From: Hyphomicrobium sp.
Lineage (GTDB): Bacteria; Pseudomonadota; Alphaproteobacteria; Rhizobiales; Hyphomicrobiaceae
Assembly: GCA_030148725.1 (NCBI GenBank)
Contig: JASBSU010000002.1
Span: 1 to 64,000 of the forward strand
Reading direction: 5' to 3'
Length of the DNA: 64,000 bases
Shown: one piece after another, positions 22,257 through 30,360 of the stretch
Position numbering within the stretch: the first letter of the stretch is position 1
How the letters are laid out: each line of letters starts with the position of its first letter
Program-made: the position numbers and the translations under genes
The notes under the pieces: model-generated
Database searches by the model: none
What the model was told of the DNA's origin: nothing
Seen by the model: only the letters and a program-made list of their open reading frames with translations

Positions 22257-23821
22257 AACTGCTGCAAGCGAAGGTCGAGAAGGATAGCGACCTTCCCGAC
22301 CGCGCGTGGACGCTGGAATGGCGCGAGCTGTTCCGCACCTCCGCGATCTACGACAAGCTGCCTCACGCCTTCTGTCACGAGAAGGACAATCAGGACGCCT
22401 ACATCCCGCTGCGCGACCGTCGCCCGTCGGTGATCTTCGGCTTGCCGACGATCATCGTCAACGACACCACGTCACTGCTGTTCGGCGACGGCCACTTCCC
22501 GACCGTCGACGTCAAGGTGAAGCAGAACGGCAAGTTGAAGCCGGTCGACGATCCCGTCACCGACGAGATCGAGGCCAATCTGGCCGACATCATCGAGGAC
22601 ACGAACCTCAAGGAAGTGATGCTCGATGCCGCCGTGCGCGGCTCGGTTGGCTCCGTCGCACTCGCCTTCGCGCTCAAGAAATCGCGGGTGTTTTGGGACG
22701 TCATGAGCACGCGCTTCCTGACGCCGGAGTACGATGCCGAGGAGCCCGACAAGCTGTCGCGCGTCATCGAGAAGTACAAGGTGCTCGGCAAGGCGCTACG
22801 GGCGCAGGGCTACGCCATCGACGACAAAGACCTCAACACGAAGTTCTGGTTCCAGCGCATCTGGACCCGCGAGCGCGAGGAGTGGTATTTGCCGTGGCCG
22901 GTGCAGACGCTCGCCTCGGCGCAGGACAACATCGCCCGCACGGTTCGCTATGCGGCTGCGAACACGCTCGACACCGAGCGGACCGTCGACCACAAGCTGG
23001 GCTTCGTGCCCATCGTCTGGATCAAGAACCTTCCCGGCGGTGACAAGGTCGACGGCATCTGCACGTTCGAGGCGGCGCTGTCGAACTCCATCGAGATCGA
23101 CTACCAGCTGAGCCAGGGCGGTCGCGGCCTCAAGTATTCGTCCGACCCGACGCTGGTGATCAAGGAAGGTGGCTACGAGACCGGCGACGAGCCGGTGCTG
23201 CGGTCGGCTTCCAACGCACTGCGCGGCGGCGAGGGCTTCGACGCCAAACTGCTGGAAATCAGCGGCTCGGCGGCAAGTGCCGTGCTTGAGTACGTGAGGG
23301 CGCTGCGCGAGCTGTCGCTGGAGCTGTGCGGCGGCAATCGGGCGAGCCCCGAGAAGCTGTCGGGCGCACAGTCTGGCCGCGCAATGGAGCTGATGAACCA
23401 GTCGCTCATCTGGCTCGCCGACAAGCTGCGCACGTCCTACGGCACCAAGGGGCTGATCCCGGCGCTCAAGATGGTCATTGCCGCCAACGAGAAGTTCGAC
23501 ATCGTGGTGGCCGGCGAGACACTGCGCAAGGGCTCGCTCGGCTCGGCCGACAAGGCGCGGTTGAACCTCAAGTGGCCGCCCTGGTACGCTCCGACTGCTG
23601 CGGACCACGCGCACAAGTCGACAGCGCTCAAGACGTATCGCGACGCCGGCGCCATCGACCAAGAGACCGCCGTGAAGGCCGTGATGCACGACTTCGATAT
23701 TGCCGATCCCGACACGGTGATCGCCAACATCAATCGCGAGGCGGACGAGAAGCTGCGGCGAGAGGCTGATGCCAACGCCGCCGCTGCTGCCGCCAAGCCG
23801 ACACTGCAGAAGGCGGCCTGA
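22250..23821 (+). CDS. Portal protein (SPP1-like)
   Basis: 523 residues, normal for portal proteins. Features include IVNDTTSLLFGDGHFPTVDV near 70, DAAVRGSVGSVALAFAL near 130, IEIDYQLSQGGRGLKYSSDP near 285, and the long helix region with SPEKLSGAQSGRAMELMNQS near 370. It forms the dodecameric gate at one vertex, binding terminase during packaging and the neck later. The C-terminus is Ala-rich and helical. Confidence 0.9.
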   Translation: MLKLLQAKVEKDSDLPDRAWTLEWRELFRTSAIYDKLPHAFCHEKDNQDAYIPLRDRRPSVIFGLPTIIVNDTTSLLFGDGHFPTVDVKVKQNGKLKPVDDPVTDEIEANLADIIEDTNLKEVMLDAAVRGSVGSVALAFALKKSRVFWDVMSTRFLTPEYDAEEPDKLSRVIEKYKVLGKALRAQGYAIDDKDLNTKFWFQRIWTREREEWYLPWPVQTLASAQDNIARTVRYAAANTLDTERTVDHKLGFVPIVWIKNLPGGDKVDGICTFEAALSNSIEIDYQLSQGGRGLKYSSDPTLVIKEGGYETGDEPVLRSASNALRGGEGFDAKLLEISGSAASAVLEYVRALRELSLELCGGNRASPEKLSGAQSGRAMELMNQSLIWLADKLRTSYGTKGLIPALKMVIAANEKFDIVVAGETLRKGSLGSADKARLNLKWPPWYAPTAADHAHKSTALKTYRDAGAIDQETAVKAVMHDFDIADPDTVIANINREADEKLRREADANAAAAAAKPTLQKAA

Positions 23822-23948
23822 TCGAGCCCGCGCCGCGCGCTCCTTGACTGGCGACACCTCTGCAGACGACGCCGCTCCGTGCTAGCGCGGGACGGCGACC
23901 TCGCAACTCGAGCCCGATAGCTACGGGAGACGCGCGAGGCCACGACCG

Positions 23949-23992
23949 GCCGGGATGTCCGTTGCTCTGGTAGCGACGGCTCCCGGCTTTTT
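23949..23992 (+). terminator. Rho-independent terminator-like hairpin after the portal gene
   Basis: GCCGGGA pairs with TCCCGGC and encloses a second stem CCGTTGC/GCGACGG with loop TCTGGTA; TTTTTCGTTT follows. It lies in the 250-nt gap between portal and scaffold genes. The rest of the gap shows no gene. Confidence 0.7.
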
Positions 23993-24072
23993 CGTTTCCG
24001 AAATCGAACGCTGCGAGCGGGCCGCATGATGCGGCGCCGCCGATGATCCATGCCTTAAGGGGGATGACGACA

Positions 24073-24771
24073 ATGCCGATCCACGAGCTGATCAAGCTGC
24101 TGATGTCCGGTGGCGCCTACTTCGACCGCGTCAACGAGGGCGAGGGTGGCAACACCCGCACCACCACGACCGACGACGAGGATGACGATCTCGACGAGGA
24201 CGATCCCGATCTGACGGCGCCGGCTGATGCCGCCAAGAAGCTGCGCGAGTTCCAGAAGTACGCCAAGCGCCTGCGCACCGAGGCCGCCAACAAGCGCGCC
24301 GAGAACAAGCGTTTGAAGGAGGAGAAGGCCGCCGCCGAGCAGGCGTTGAAGGACGCCAACAAGAAGCACGAGGCCGACATCCTCAAGCTCAACACCGACC
24401 ACAAGACGGCGACGGAAGCCGCCGTCGCTGCTGCGCTCGCCGATGTCACGACGAAGTCGAAGGCCGAGAAGGTCAACGACGCGCTCAAGGCCGAGGCGAC
24501 GAAGGCTGGCGTCAAGGATGTCGATGACCTCTTGAAGATTGTCGACGCATCAGGCATCACGTTTGACGACAAGGGCGCAGTCGTCGGTGTCGAGAAGCTG
24601 ATCGCAGACACCAAGACGGCCAAGCCTCATCTGTTCGGTACCGTCACCACCACTTCCACGCAGAAGACCCCCGATCCGGCAGCGGTGACGGGCAAGAAGG
24701 CGTCGGAAATGACTGACGAGGAGTACGCGGCAGCAAAGGGCGCCTACATCAAGACGCCTGCGCGTCGCTGA
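24073..24771 (+). CDS. Capsid scaffolding protein (probable)
   Basis: 232 residues, between portal and major capsid. An acidic stretch (DDEDDDLDEDDPDL, about 35-50) is followed by a long coiled coil (KYAKRLRTEAANKRAENKRL to about residue 145) and a C-terminal part with MTDEEYAAAKGAYIKT. Such composition and place fit a scaffold that directs prohead assembly and leaves before or during packaging. ATG 24073 is 9 nt after AAGGGGG; ATG 24064 is too close to it. Confidence 0.8.
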   Translation: MPIHELIKLLMSGGAYFDRVNEGEGGNTRTTTTDDEDDDLDEDDPDLTAPADAAKKLREFQKYAKRLRTEAANKRAENKRLKEEKAAAEQALKDANKKHEADILKLNTDHKTATEAAVAAALADVTTKSKAEKVNDALKAEATKAGVKDVDDLLKIVDASGITFDDKGAVVGVEKLIADTKTAKPHLFGTVTTTSTQKTPDPAAVTGKKASEMTDEEYAAAKGAYIKTPARR

Positions 24772-24793
24772 CAATCTGAGCGATAGAGAGCCC

Positions 24794-24844
24794 ATCGGAT
24801 CCTGACGGTCATGGGGCGGTCCCCCAAACCGTCGAGGATCCGAT
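24794..24844 (+). promoter_or_regulatory. Hairpin that contains the ribosome binding site of the capsid gene
   Basis: ATCGGATCCTGACGGT (24794-24809) pairs with ACCGTCGAGGATCCGAT (24828-24844) with one bulge, and GGGG/CCCC form an inner stem. The right arm ends at the base before the ATG at 24845, and the GAGG ribosome binding site is inside the stem. Translation of the capsid gene would need the stem to open. Confidence 0.85.
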
Positions 24845-26173
24845 ATGATCTCCAACTTCCCCGCCGCACTGCAGCCCGCAATTCAGCAGGGCTTCCTCGA
24901 GCGCGAGTTCCGCGAGGGCCTGCGCTCGTCGACCGTCTACCGCTCGGTTGCTTCGCCGGAAATCTTCTCCGCCAACGTCGGTGAGACGATCACGAAGACC
25001 CGCAAGGGTCTCAAGGCGCCGACGACGACGCCGCTCGATCCGACCACCAACACCAACCTCGACAACGGCCTGTCGCCGTCGGGCTGGACCGTCGAGCAGT
25101 ACGACCTCTCGATCAATATGTACGGCGACAGCATCGACCTCAACATGGTCACGCAGCTCGTCGGCATCGAAAGCCAGTTCCTCCACAACGCGCGCACCAA
25201 CGCCATCCAGGCCGGTCAGTCGCTCGACCGCCTCGCGCGCCAGGAACTGCTCGACAAGTACATGGCCGGCCATACGCGCGTCACCGCGACCCTCGGCTCC
25301 AACGGGCCGACCATCGCCGTCGACGACGTGCGCGGCTTCCAGAAGATCATCTATAACGGCAAGCTCGTCGACATCGCCGATGCGACCGGCCGCCGCCTGA
25401 CGGTCAACGTCAACGGCACCGATTACACCTGCATTGGTTGCTCGGTCGACGGCTCCAACACCTCCTCGGTGAAGGCGCTGGGCGGCAAGTCGGGCACACT
25501 GACGATGTCGTCGAACGTGACCATCGCCAACGGCACCACCAACAACCCGGTCATGGCGCAGTACCGCCCGACCGTGCTTCGTCCCAACGGTCGCTCGACC
25601 ACGAAGAAGCTCGTCGCCGCAGACCTCTGCACGATGGGCCTGTTCCTCGACGCCGTGACGCAGCTGCGCAACAACGCCGTGCCGACGGTGGGCGGACTTT
25701 ACAACGCCTACCTCGATCACGTCTCGGCGCGTCAGCTGTTCGCTGACCCCGACTTCAAGCAGCTCTACCAGGGCAAGAACGCCTCGCAGGAGTTCCGCGA
25801 GGGTCGCGTCATCGAACTGCTCGATCTGCGCTTCCTGCCCACCACGGAAGCGGTGCAGCAGGCGCTCGCCAACGAAAGCTCGGCCACCATCAACGTGCAC
25901 CGTCCGCTTGTCGTGGGCGAGGGCGCGCTGGTCGAGGGCATCTTCGCCGGCATCGGCAACACCGAAGTCGCGCAGAACGCCGTCGTCGAGGTGGTTGACG
26001 GCATCGCAATGGTGACCCGTCCGCCGCTCGATCGCTTGGCGCAGATCGTCGGTCAGTCTTGGTACGCCATCACCGGCTTCGTCTGTCCGACCGACATCAC
26101 GGCCAACCAGACGATCATCCCGACCGCCGCTGACAGCCTGCACAAGCGCGCTGTGATGCTTGAGCACGCCTAA
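24845..26173 (+). CDS. Major capsid protein
   Basis: 442 residues. Position after scaffold, length and lack of catalytic motifs identify the coat protein. The N-terminus (AALQPAIQQGFLEREFREGL, then SSTVYRSVASPEIFSANVGE) and the segment WTVEQYDLSINMYGDSIDLN resemble P22-type or related HK97-fold coats. A middle part (about 190-235) with TGRRLTVNVNGTDYTCIGCS looks like an inserted beta domain. High expression is expected; its start is gated by a hairpin and another hairpin follows the stop. Confidence 0.88.
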   Translation: MISNFPAALQPAIQQGFLEREFREGLRSSTVYRSVASPEIFSANVGETITKTRKGLKAPTTTPLDPTTNTNLDNGLSPSGWTVEQYDLSINMYGDSIDLNMVTQLVGIESQFLHNARTNAIQAGQSLDRLARQELLDKYMAGHTRVTATLGSNGPTIAVDDVRGFQKIIYNGKLVDIADATGRRLTVNVNGTDYTCIGCSVDGSNTSSVKALGGKSGTLTMSSNVTIANGTTNNPVMAQYRPTVLRPNGRSTTKKLVAADLCTMGLFLDAVTQLRNNAVPTVGGLYNAYLDHVSARQLFADPDFKQLYQGKNASQEFREGRVIELLDLRFLPTTEAVQQALANESSATINVHRPLVVGEGALVEGIFAGIGNTEVAQNAVVEVVDGIAMVTRPPLDRLAQIVGQSWYAITGFVCPTDITANQTIIPTAADSLHKRAVMLEHA

Positions 26174-26180
26174 GGCTGAG

Positions 26181-26204
26181 GGCTGGCGGGGAAACCCGCT
26201 GGCC
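26181..26204 (+). repeat. Hairpin with GAAA tetraloop after the capsid gene
   Basis: GGCTGGCGGG and CCCGCTGGCC pair over 10 bp (two G-T pairs) around GAAA, a very stable GNRA loop. No T run follows, so it may protect the capsid mRNA 3' end rather than end transcription. Confidence 0.75.
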
Positions 26205-26253
26205 CACGCCTACAGGGCATAGCGGCCACGCGCCGCGATAGAGCGAGGATGCA

Positions 26254-26583
26254 ATGGCTAAAGCAGGCAAGAAACCCGCCGAGCTGGTCACGACCGGCTT
26301 CGAGGGCGGAGAGACGACGCAGGTCGTGGCAGAGGGCGAGGCGGACACCATGCCGCCGATGCCGGTGGACGAGGATGTCGATCCGGGCGCGCCCGATCCC
26401 GTCGAGCCGCTGGTGCCGGTGCCGGAGTTCGGCGCCGACATCGTGCCGACCGAAGACTTCAACTTCGGCTTCAACGGCGTGGTGATCAGCTTCCGCCAGT
26501 TCAAAAAGGTGCACGTCGAGGCGCAGCTGTTGCGCGATCTTCGCCTCAACGGAATGCCCTTCACCGAGATCGAGGTGAAGTGA
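26254..26583 (+). CDS. Hypothetical head-region protein
   Basis: 109 residues. The middle is Pro/Asp/Glu-rich (PMPVDEDVDPGAPDPVEPLV), the C-terminus is a small domain (FGFNGVVISFRQFKKVHVEA). Not recognised. GAGGAT before the ATG. Probably a virion or neck component by position. Confidence 0.65.
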   Translation: MAKAGKKPAELVTTGFEGGETTQVVAEGEADTMPPMPVDEDVDPGAPDPVEPLVPVPEFGADIVPTEDFNFGFNGVVISFRQFKKVHVEAQLLRDLRLNGMPFTEIEVK

Positions 26584-26897
26584 TGGCCGAGCAGATCGGG
26601 CAGACGACGATCTTCGACCCGCCGACGTTCTACGGCAAGGGCAAGCGCTCGGCACTCAACATCACCGCCGAGAAGCTGGTGCAGTCCGGTCCCGGTCGCG
26701 TGGTGCGCGTGAGCGTGCTGGTCGCTGGCGCCGTGGGCGCGATCCACGACGCTGGCGCAACGGGTGCCGGTGCCGCCGGCAACAAGATCGCAGTCATTCC
26801 CGCTGCGGTCGGCACGTTCGAGCTCGATTGGCCGGTCGACAACGGCATCCTCGTGGTGCCGGGCGCGGCGCAGGTCGTGGCGATTTCCTACTCGTAA
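26583..26897 (+). CDS. Hypothetical head decoration-type protein
   Basis: 104 residues, all-beta and Ala/Gly/Val-rich: VQSGPGRVVRVSVLVAGAVG, ATGAGAAGNKIAVIPAAVG, DNGILVVPGAAQVVAISYS. Small beta proteins of this size directly after the coat gene are often decoration proteins. Overlaps the preceding stop (TGATG). Confidence 0.6.
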   Translation: MAEQIGQTTIFDPPTFYGKGKRSALNITAEKLVQSGPGRVVRVSVLVAGAVGAIHDAGATGAGAAGNKIAVIPAAVGTFELDWPVDNGILVVPGAAQVVAISYS

Positions 26898-26961
26898 TTG
26901 GGCGCTGCGGGAGATCCGCTGTTCCCGAGTGTGCGTCTCAACCCAATGATGGAGAACGACG

Positions 26962-27120
26962 ATGGCGAAGAAGGTCAAGCGCGCAGCGACCAAGAAGGCT
27001 GCGAAGAAGGGTCCGAGCAAGAAGAGCGTTTCGCGCGCCTCGCGCTCTGGTTCCTCGCGCCGCGCTGGCAAGAAGGGCTCCAAGGGCAAGAAGGGCTCGG
27101 GCGGCCGTTCCGACGGCTAA
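26962..27120 (+). CDS. Small very basic protein with GGRSDG tail, member 1
   Basis: 52 residues, about half Lys/Arg/Ser: MAKKVKRAATKKAAKKGPSK at the start and KKGSGGRSDG at the end. Resembles histone-like or protamine-like tails in composition. GGAG precedes the ATG. It is the first of four small basic proteins in the head module that share the end GGR(S/T)DG. Possible role: DNA condensation in the capsid; that is inference. Confidence 0.7.
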   Translation: MAKKVKRAATKKAAKKGPSKKSVSRASRSGSSRRAGKKGSKGKKGSGGRSDG

Positions 27121-27136
27121 GCCGACCGCTGACGAA

Positions 27137-27162
27137 CCCGCTCGTCAATACTGGCGAGCGGG
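27137..27162 (+). repeat. Hairpin between basic-protein genes
   Basis: CCCGCTCG pairs perfectly with CGAGCGGG around a 10-nt loop, followed by a pyrimidine-rich CACCCCTTTA and then the next ribosome binding site. The words ACCGCTGAC just upstream recur before the hairpin at 36809. Confidence 0.7.
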
Positions 27163-27186
27163 CACCCCTTTACATGGAGAGCGCCG

Positions 27187-27363
27187 ATGGCGGGGCCAGC
27201 ACTTCCAGGCATGACGAAATCCAAGGCGAAGCTGACGGCCCGCATCGAGGCGCAGCGACGCAAGAAGCAGAAGGGCCGCGCAGCTGTGGGCAAGGCGAAG
27301 CGCGCAGGTAAGCGCACGTCGGCTCGCAAGGGCAAGTCGAGCGGCGGCCGCTCTGATGGCTAA
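27187..27363 (+). CDS. Small very basic protein with GGRSDG tail, member 2
   Basis: 58 residues, Lys/Arg-rich (MTKSKAKLTARIEAQRRKKQ near the start) ending KGKSSGGRSDG. TGGAGAG before the ATG at 27187. The stop overlaps the next gene by 8 nt. Same C-terminal end as members 1, 3 and 4. Confidence 0.7.
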   Translation: MAGPALPGMTKSKAKLTARIEAQRRKKQKGRAAVGKAKRAGKRTSARKGKSSGGRSDG

Positions 27364-27589
27364 GCCGGGCACGCCGAAGAACGAGGTGCAGCGACAGGAG
27401 CGCGCGCTTCGGCTCGCGCGCGCCAACGGCGTCTCGAAGAAGGCGAACGCGCCCGGCGCTAAGGGCGCATATCACCAGATGCGCTCCGGCCGTCGCGCGG
27501 CGGCCTTCATCAAGAAAACCAAGCAGCGGATCGTCGCTGCGAAGCGCGCCTCTCGCAAGAGCGGCAAAGGCGGACGGAGCGACGGCTGA
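27356..27589 (+). CDS. Small very basic protein with GGRSDG tail, member 3
   Basis: 77 residues: MAKPGTPKNEVQRQERALRL, then SGRRAAAFIKKTKQRIVAAK and the end KSGKGGRSDG. Third in the series; overlaps both neighbours. Slightly less extreme composition than members 1 and 2, with a likely helix in the middle. Confidence 0.75.
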   Translation: MAKPGTPKNEVQRQERALRLARANGVSKKANAPGAKGAYHQMRSGRRAAAFIKKTKQRIVAAKRASRKSGKGGRSDG

Positions 27590-27975
27590 TGGCAGCGCTG
27601 ACCGAAGCTGAGAAGGTCGCCGTGCGGCGGCACTGCGGTTATCCCCTGTTCGGTGGACAGCCGGTGCAGGCGTTTGGCTATCGCTTCATGACCCACTACG
27701 GCACTCTCGAGTTCCGCATGGAGAACATGCAGGACGAGGAGGCGACCGTCGTGCGCGGCTTCCTCACCAAGCTCGCCGCCTTCGAGGAGGCCGAGGCGAG
27801 CGTCAGCGACAACCTCGACACCGCAGCCGCCGCCGTGTGGACGCGCAATCCCAACGAGCACGCGGATCGCCAGCGTCTCTACGACAGCTGGGTGAAGAAG
27901 CTGCTCGGCTTCTTCGGCATCCCGCGCGGGCCGGCGCTCAGCGGCAATTCGCGCAACGTCAGTTTGGTGGTGTGA
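27589..27975 (+). CDS. Head-tail connector-type hypothetical protein
   Basis: 128 residues: LTEAEKVAVRRHCGYPLFGG near the start, then helices through RMENMQDEEATVVRGFLTKL and DRQRLYDSWVKKLLGFFGIP. Length, helical content and position fit an adaptor bound below the portal, but no family is certain. Confidence 0.65.
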   Translation: MAALTEAEKVAVRRHCGYPLFGGQPVQAFGYRFMTHYGTLEFRMENMQDEEATVVRGFLTKLAAFEEAEASVSDNLDTAAAAVWTRNPNEHADRQRLYDSWVKKLLGFFGIPRGPALSGNSRNVSLVV

Positions 27976-28238
27976 TGTCAGCAGTCATTCACCCGTTCCC
28001 GTATGGCCAACCGCAAGGCCCCGACACGCAACAGGACGTGATCGCCGAGCTTGAGCGGCTGCTGGCCGAGGCCAAGGACGGCAACGTCGTGGCGATAGCG
28101 GTTGCGGCCGTCAAGGTCGAGGGCAATACGTCCACCTCGTACGTCGTCGACGGATGGTGCCATCGCGTGACGCTCGCGGTCGACATCCTGCATCACCGGC
28201 TGCTCGATAAGCTGCTACGCGACGGGTATCAGCCATGA
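27975..28238 (+). CDS. Hypothetical small protein
   Basis: 87 residues: QQDVIAELERLLAEAKDG helix followed by strands NVVAIAVAAVKVEGNTSTSY. Pattern recalls small phage proteins with a helix and beta sheet of unknown role. Overlaps the preceding stop. Confidence 0.65.
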   Translation: MSAVIHPFPYGQPQGPDTQQDVIAELERLLAEAKDGNVVAIAVAAVKVEGNTSTSYVVDGWCHRVTLAVDILHHRLLDKLLRDGYQP

Positions 28239-28903
28239 ACGAGGCGCGGCTGCAGCAGGTACTCGGCAAGGGCTACGCCATCGCGGCGGCGCGCGTCGGT
28301 TCGACCTTTGAGCTGTACCGCCCCTCGGCGTTCGACAGCGTGCTTGAGCCGATCAATCTGATCGCCGCCAGCTTCAAATGCGGCACTGCCGCCTATGGCA
28401 ACGGCTTCGGCTTCGAGAAGCCTGACCAGCACCGCGATCACTACAACAACCTGCTCGGTGACACGCGCATCATGCAGAAGGGCGATTATCTCGTCTCTGT
28501 GCAGTACGGCACGTGGTTCGTCGCTGACATGCCCTCGATCAAGCCCGCGCTGGGCGTGCGCTGCGATCGCGTGCTCACCGTCAAGCGCGCTGGGTCAGCG
28601 GGCACCGGATGCACGACGGTCGGCCTGTCGGGCTACAGCGGCCCTGTGGCGGCCAACGAGGCCGATATTCTGATCGGCTGGCCCGCCAGCCTCATGGAAG
28701 TCGGCGGCCGTGCGCGCGGCAATGCCGGGCTGCCAATCGACGCGGGTGCGCCGTCGGTCGAGATCATGATGCCGGCGCTGCCCGATGTGATGATCGAGCC
28801 GGCTGACGTCATCGCCTGCGACCTTGGTCGCCGTTACATCGTGAAGGGCGCCGAACTGTCGAAGTTCGGCTGGAAAATCATGGCGGTGGAGGCGGTGGCC
28901 TAA
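28235..28903 (+). CDS. Hypothetical head/neck protein
   Basis: 222 residues. Contains FELYRPSAFDSVLEPINLIA, RIMQKGDYLVSVQYGTWFVA and a C-terminal IVKGAELSKFGWKIMAVEAV. The middle mentions DRVLTVKRAG, typical of small phage neck proteins that form a beta barrel, but no named family is recognised. Overlaps both neighbours by 1-4 nt. Confidence 0.65.
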   Translation: MNEARLQQVLGKGYAIAAARVGSTFELYRPSAFDSVLEPINLIAASFKCGTAAYGNGFGFEKPDQHRDHYNNLLGDTRIMQKGDYLVSVQYGTWFVADMPSIKPALGVRCDRVLTVKRAGSAGTGCTTVGLSGYSGPVAANEADILIGWPASLMEVGGRARGNAGLPIDAGAPSVEIMMPALPDVMIEPADVIACDLGRRYIVKGAELSKFGWKIMAVEAVA

Positions 28904-29223
28904 TGGCAGACGAAGCTTACCTGCGCAGCGCAATCGCTGAAAGCAACCGCGCGAAGCAATCGGCCATGAGGCTGGCCCGCACCAGCCCGGTGGCGAGCAC
29001 GCGCGCTCGAATGCAGACGGTCGCGAAAGCGCACGCCATTCATGCGAAGACGCTCCGTGCCGAGCTACGCCAGATCAAGGCCGGGCCGGCGATAGCGAAG
29101 GGAATGCGCAAGGCGCAAGGCGTGCTGTCGCGCGCCACGCGCTCGAAGGTCAAGAGTGCCAAGCGCAGCAGCGCTAAGGCGCGGAAGGCAGCGAAGTCGA
29201 GCGGCGGCAGGACGGACGGCTGA
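28903..29223 (+). CDS. Small very basic protein with GGRTDG tail, member 4
   Basis: 106 residues, the longest of the series. Helical Ala/Arg-rich N-terminus (MADEAYLRSAIAESNRAKQS), then a Lys/Ser/Ala-rich tail (TRSKVKSAKRSSAKARKAAK) ending SSGGRTDG. The end matches members 1-3 with S to T. Separated from member 3 by three other genes, so the shared end is not just local duplication. Confidence 0.75.
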   Translation: MADEAYLRSAIAESNRAKQSAMRLARTSPVASTRARMQTVAKAHAIHAKTLRAELRQIKAGPAIAKGMRKAQGVLSRATRSKVKSAKRSSAKARKAAKSSGGRTDG

Positions 29224-30083
29224 TGCCCGATTTCTCCGAAGTCACAGACACACTCGCTGGCGTGATCGCCGGGCTGCTCTATCCGGGCGGCATCGGGCAG
29301 CCGTCTGCGACCGGCGACATCATCGCCATCTTCCCCGGCTGGCCAACGCCGAAGTGCCTGAATGATGCGCTCAAGGGCGGCGCCGTGCAGGTCTCGATCT
29401 ATCCGCAGCGCGGCGAGAAGAACGTCACCCGCTACCCGCAAGAGGCGCGGCAATACTACAAGGCCGACAAGACGCTCACCGCTGCAACAGCGCTGACGGC
29501 GGACGGCCTGGTGCTCACGCTCGGCGGGGCGCCGGCCCTCGGGCAGACGCTCGGCATCCTCGTCGACCACGCGACAGTCGCCTATGCGGTGCAGGCCAAC
29601 GACACTCTGGCCAGTATTGCTGCCGCGATTGCTTCCCTCATCTTCGGCAAGGGCAAATTGGCTACGTCGCTCGGCCCTGTCGTGACCGTCCCGAGCGCTT
29701 CCCGGCTCGTCTGCAACGTCGGCGTCGGCGGTCAGCAGTGGGTGGAGCTCAAGCGCCAGCAGAAGCAATTCATGGTCACGGTGTGGGCGCCTGATCCCGA
29801 GAAGCGCGCACGCATCAGCAAGCTGATCGACACCGGGCTCGCCGACATCAAGTGGCTGCGCTTCCCCGACTATACGGCCGGGCTCAACATCTACGTGCGC
29901 GGCGAGGATAGCGACAGCGCCGCCGAGATAACGCTCTACCGGCGCGACATCGTCTATCAGGTCGAATATCCGACCATCAAAATCATCGGCGAGGGCGTCA
30001 CCGAAGTCACGCTCATCGAGCAGAATTTCAACGCCTCGCACATGCCGGAAATCGACGTGCCGGCACAGATCGTTTCCACATAG
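29223..30083 (+). CDS. Hypothetical neck/tail-terminator-type protein
   Basis: 286 residues, ATG overlapping the stop of the basic protein. Features: GVIAGLLYPGGIGQPSATGD, VQVSIYPQRGEKNVTRYPQE, FMVTVWAPDPEKRARISKLI. A central insert with LVDHATVAYAVQANDTLASI resembles a small repeat domain seen in other phage structural proteins. Position before the sheath suggests a neck or tail-terminator role. Confidence 0.65.
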   Translation: MPDFSEVTDTLAGVIAGLLYPGGIGQPSATGDIIAIFPGWPTPKCLNDALKGGAVQVSIYPQRGEKNVTRYPQEARQYYKADKTLTAATALTADGLVLTLGGAPALGQTLGILVDHATVAYAVQANDTLASIAAAIASLIFGKGKLATSLGPVVTVPSASRLVCNVGVGGQQWVELKRQQKQFMVTVWAPDPEKRARISKLIDTGLADIKWLRFPDYTAGLNIYVRGEDSDSAAEITLYRRDIVYQVEYPTIKIIGEGVTEVTLIEQNFNASHMPEIDVPAQIVST

Positions 30084-30094
30084 GGGAGAAGACG

Positions 30095-30277
30095 ATGGCC
30101 AAGCAGCCGAAGAATGAGCAGCCCGAAGCCGTGGCGCCCGCGCCCGCCTTCGATCTCGTGGCGCTGGAGCCTTACGGCGACATCCAGACGGGACAACGCA
30201 TCGAAGACCCCGAGCTGGTCGCGCGCCTGATCGAAAAGGAGCCGCACCGCTTCACGAAAGTGGCCAAATCAGGCTAA
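30095..30277 (+). CDS. Hypothetical small protein before the sheath gene
   Basis: 60 residues, MAKQPKNEQPEAVAPAPAFD then YGDIQTGQRIEDPELVARLI and a basic end. GGGGAGA before the ATG. Small proteins at this place are common in myoviruses, role unknown to me. Confidence 0.65.
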   Translation: MAKQPKNEQPEAVAPAPAFDLVALEPYGDIQTGQRIEDPELVARLIEKEPHRFTKVAKSG

Positions 30278-30360
30278 GTACGCACTACCGCGTGACGTTC
30301 GTTCGCCGGCTCATCGAGCGCTGACCGCTATGGGGCCTTCCTTTCTTCGAGGGGACCCCC

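Noticed and set aside
24809-26167. Long open frame (452 codons) on the minus strand across the capsid gene
   Set aside because: Antisense to a clear capsid gene, Arg/Val/Asp-rich without recognisable domains and no fitting ribosome binding site. GC-rich codon use on one strand leaves such open frames on the other.
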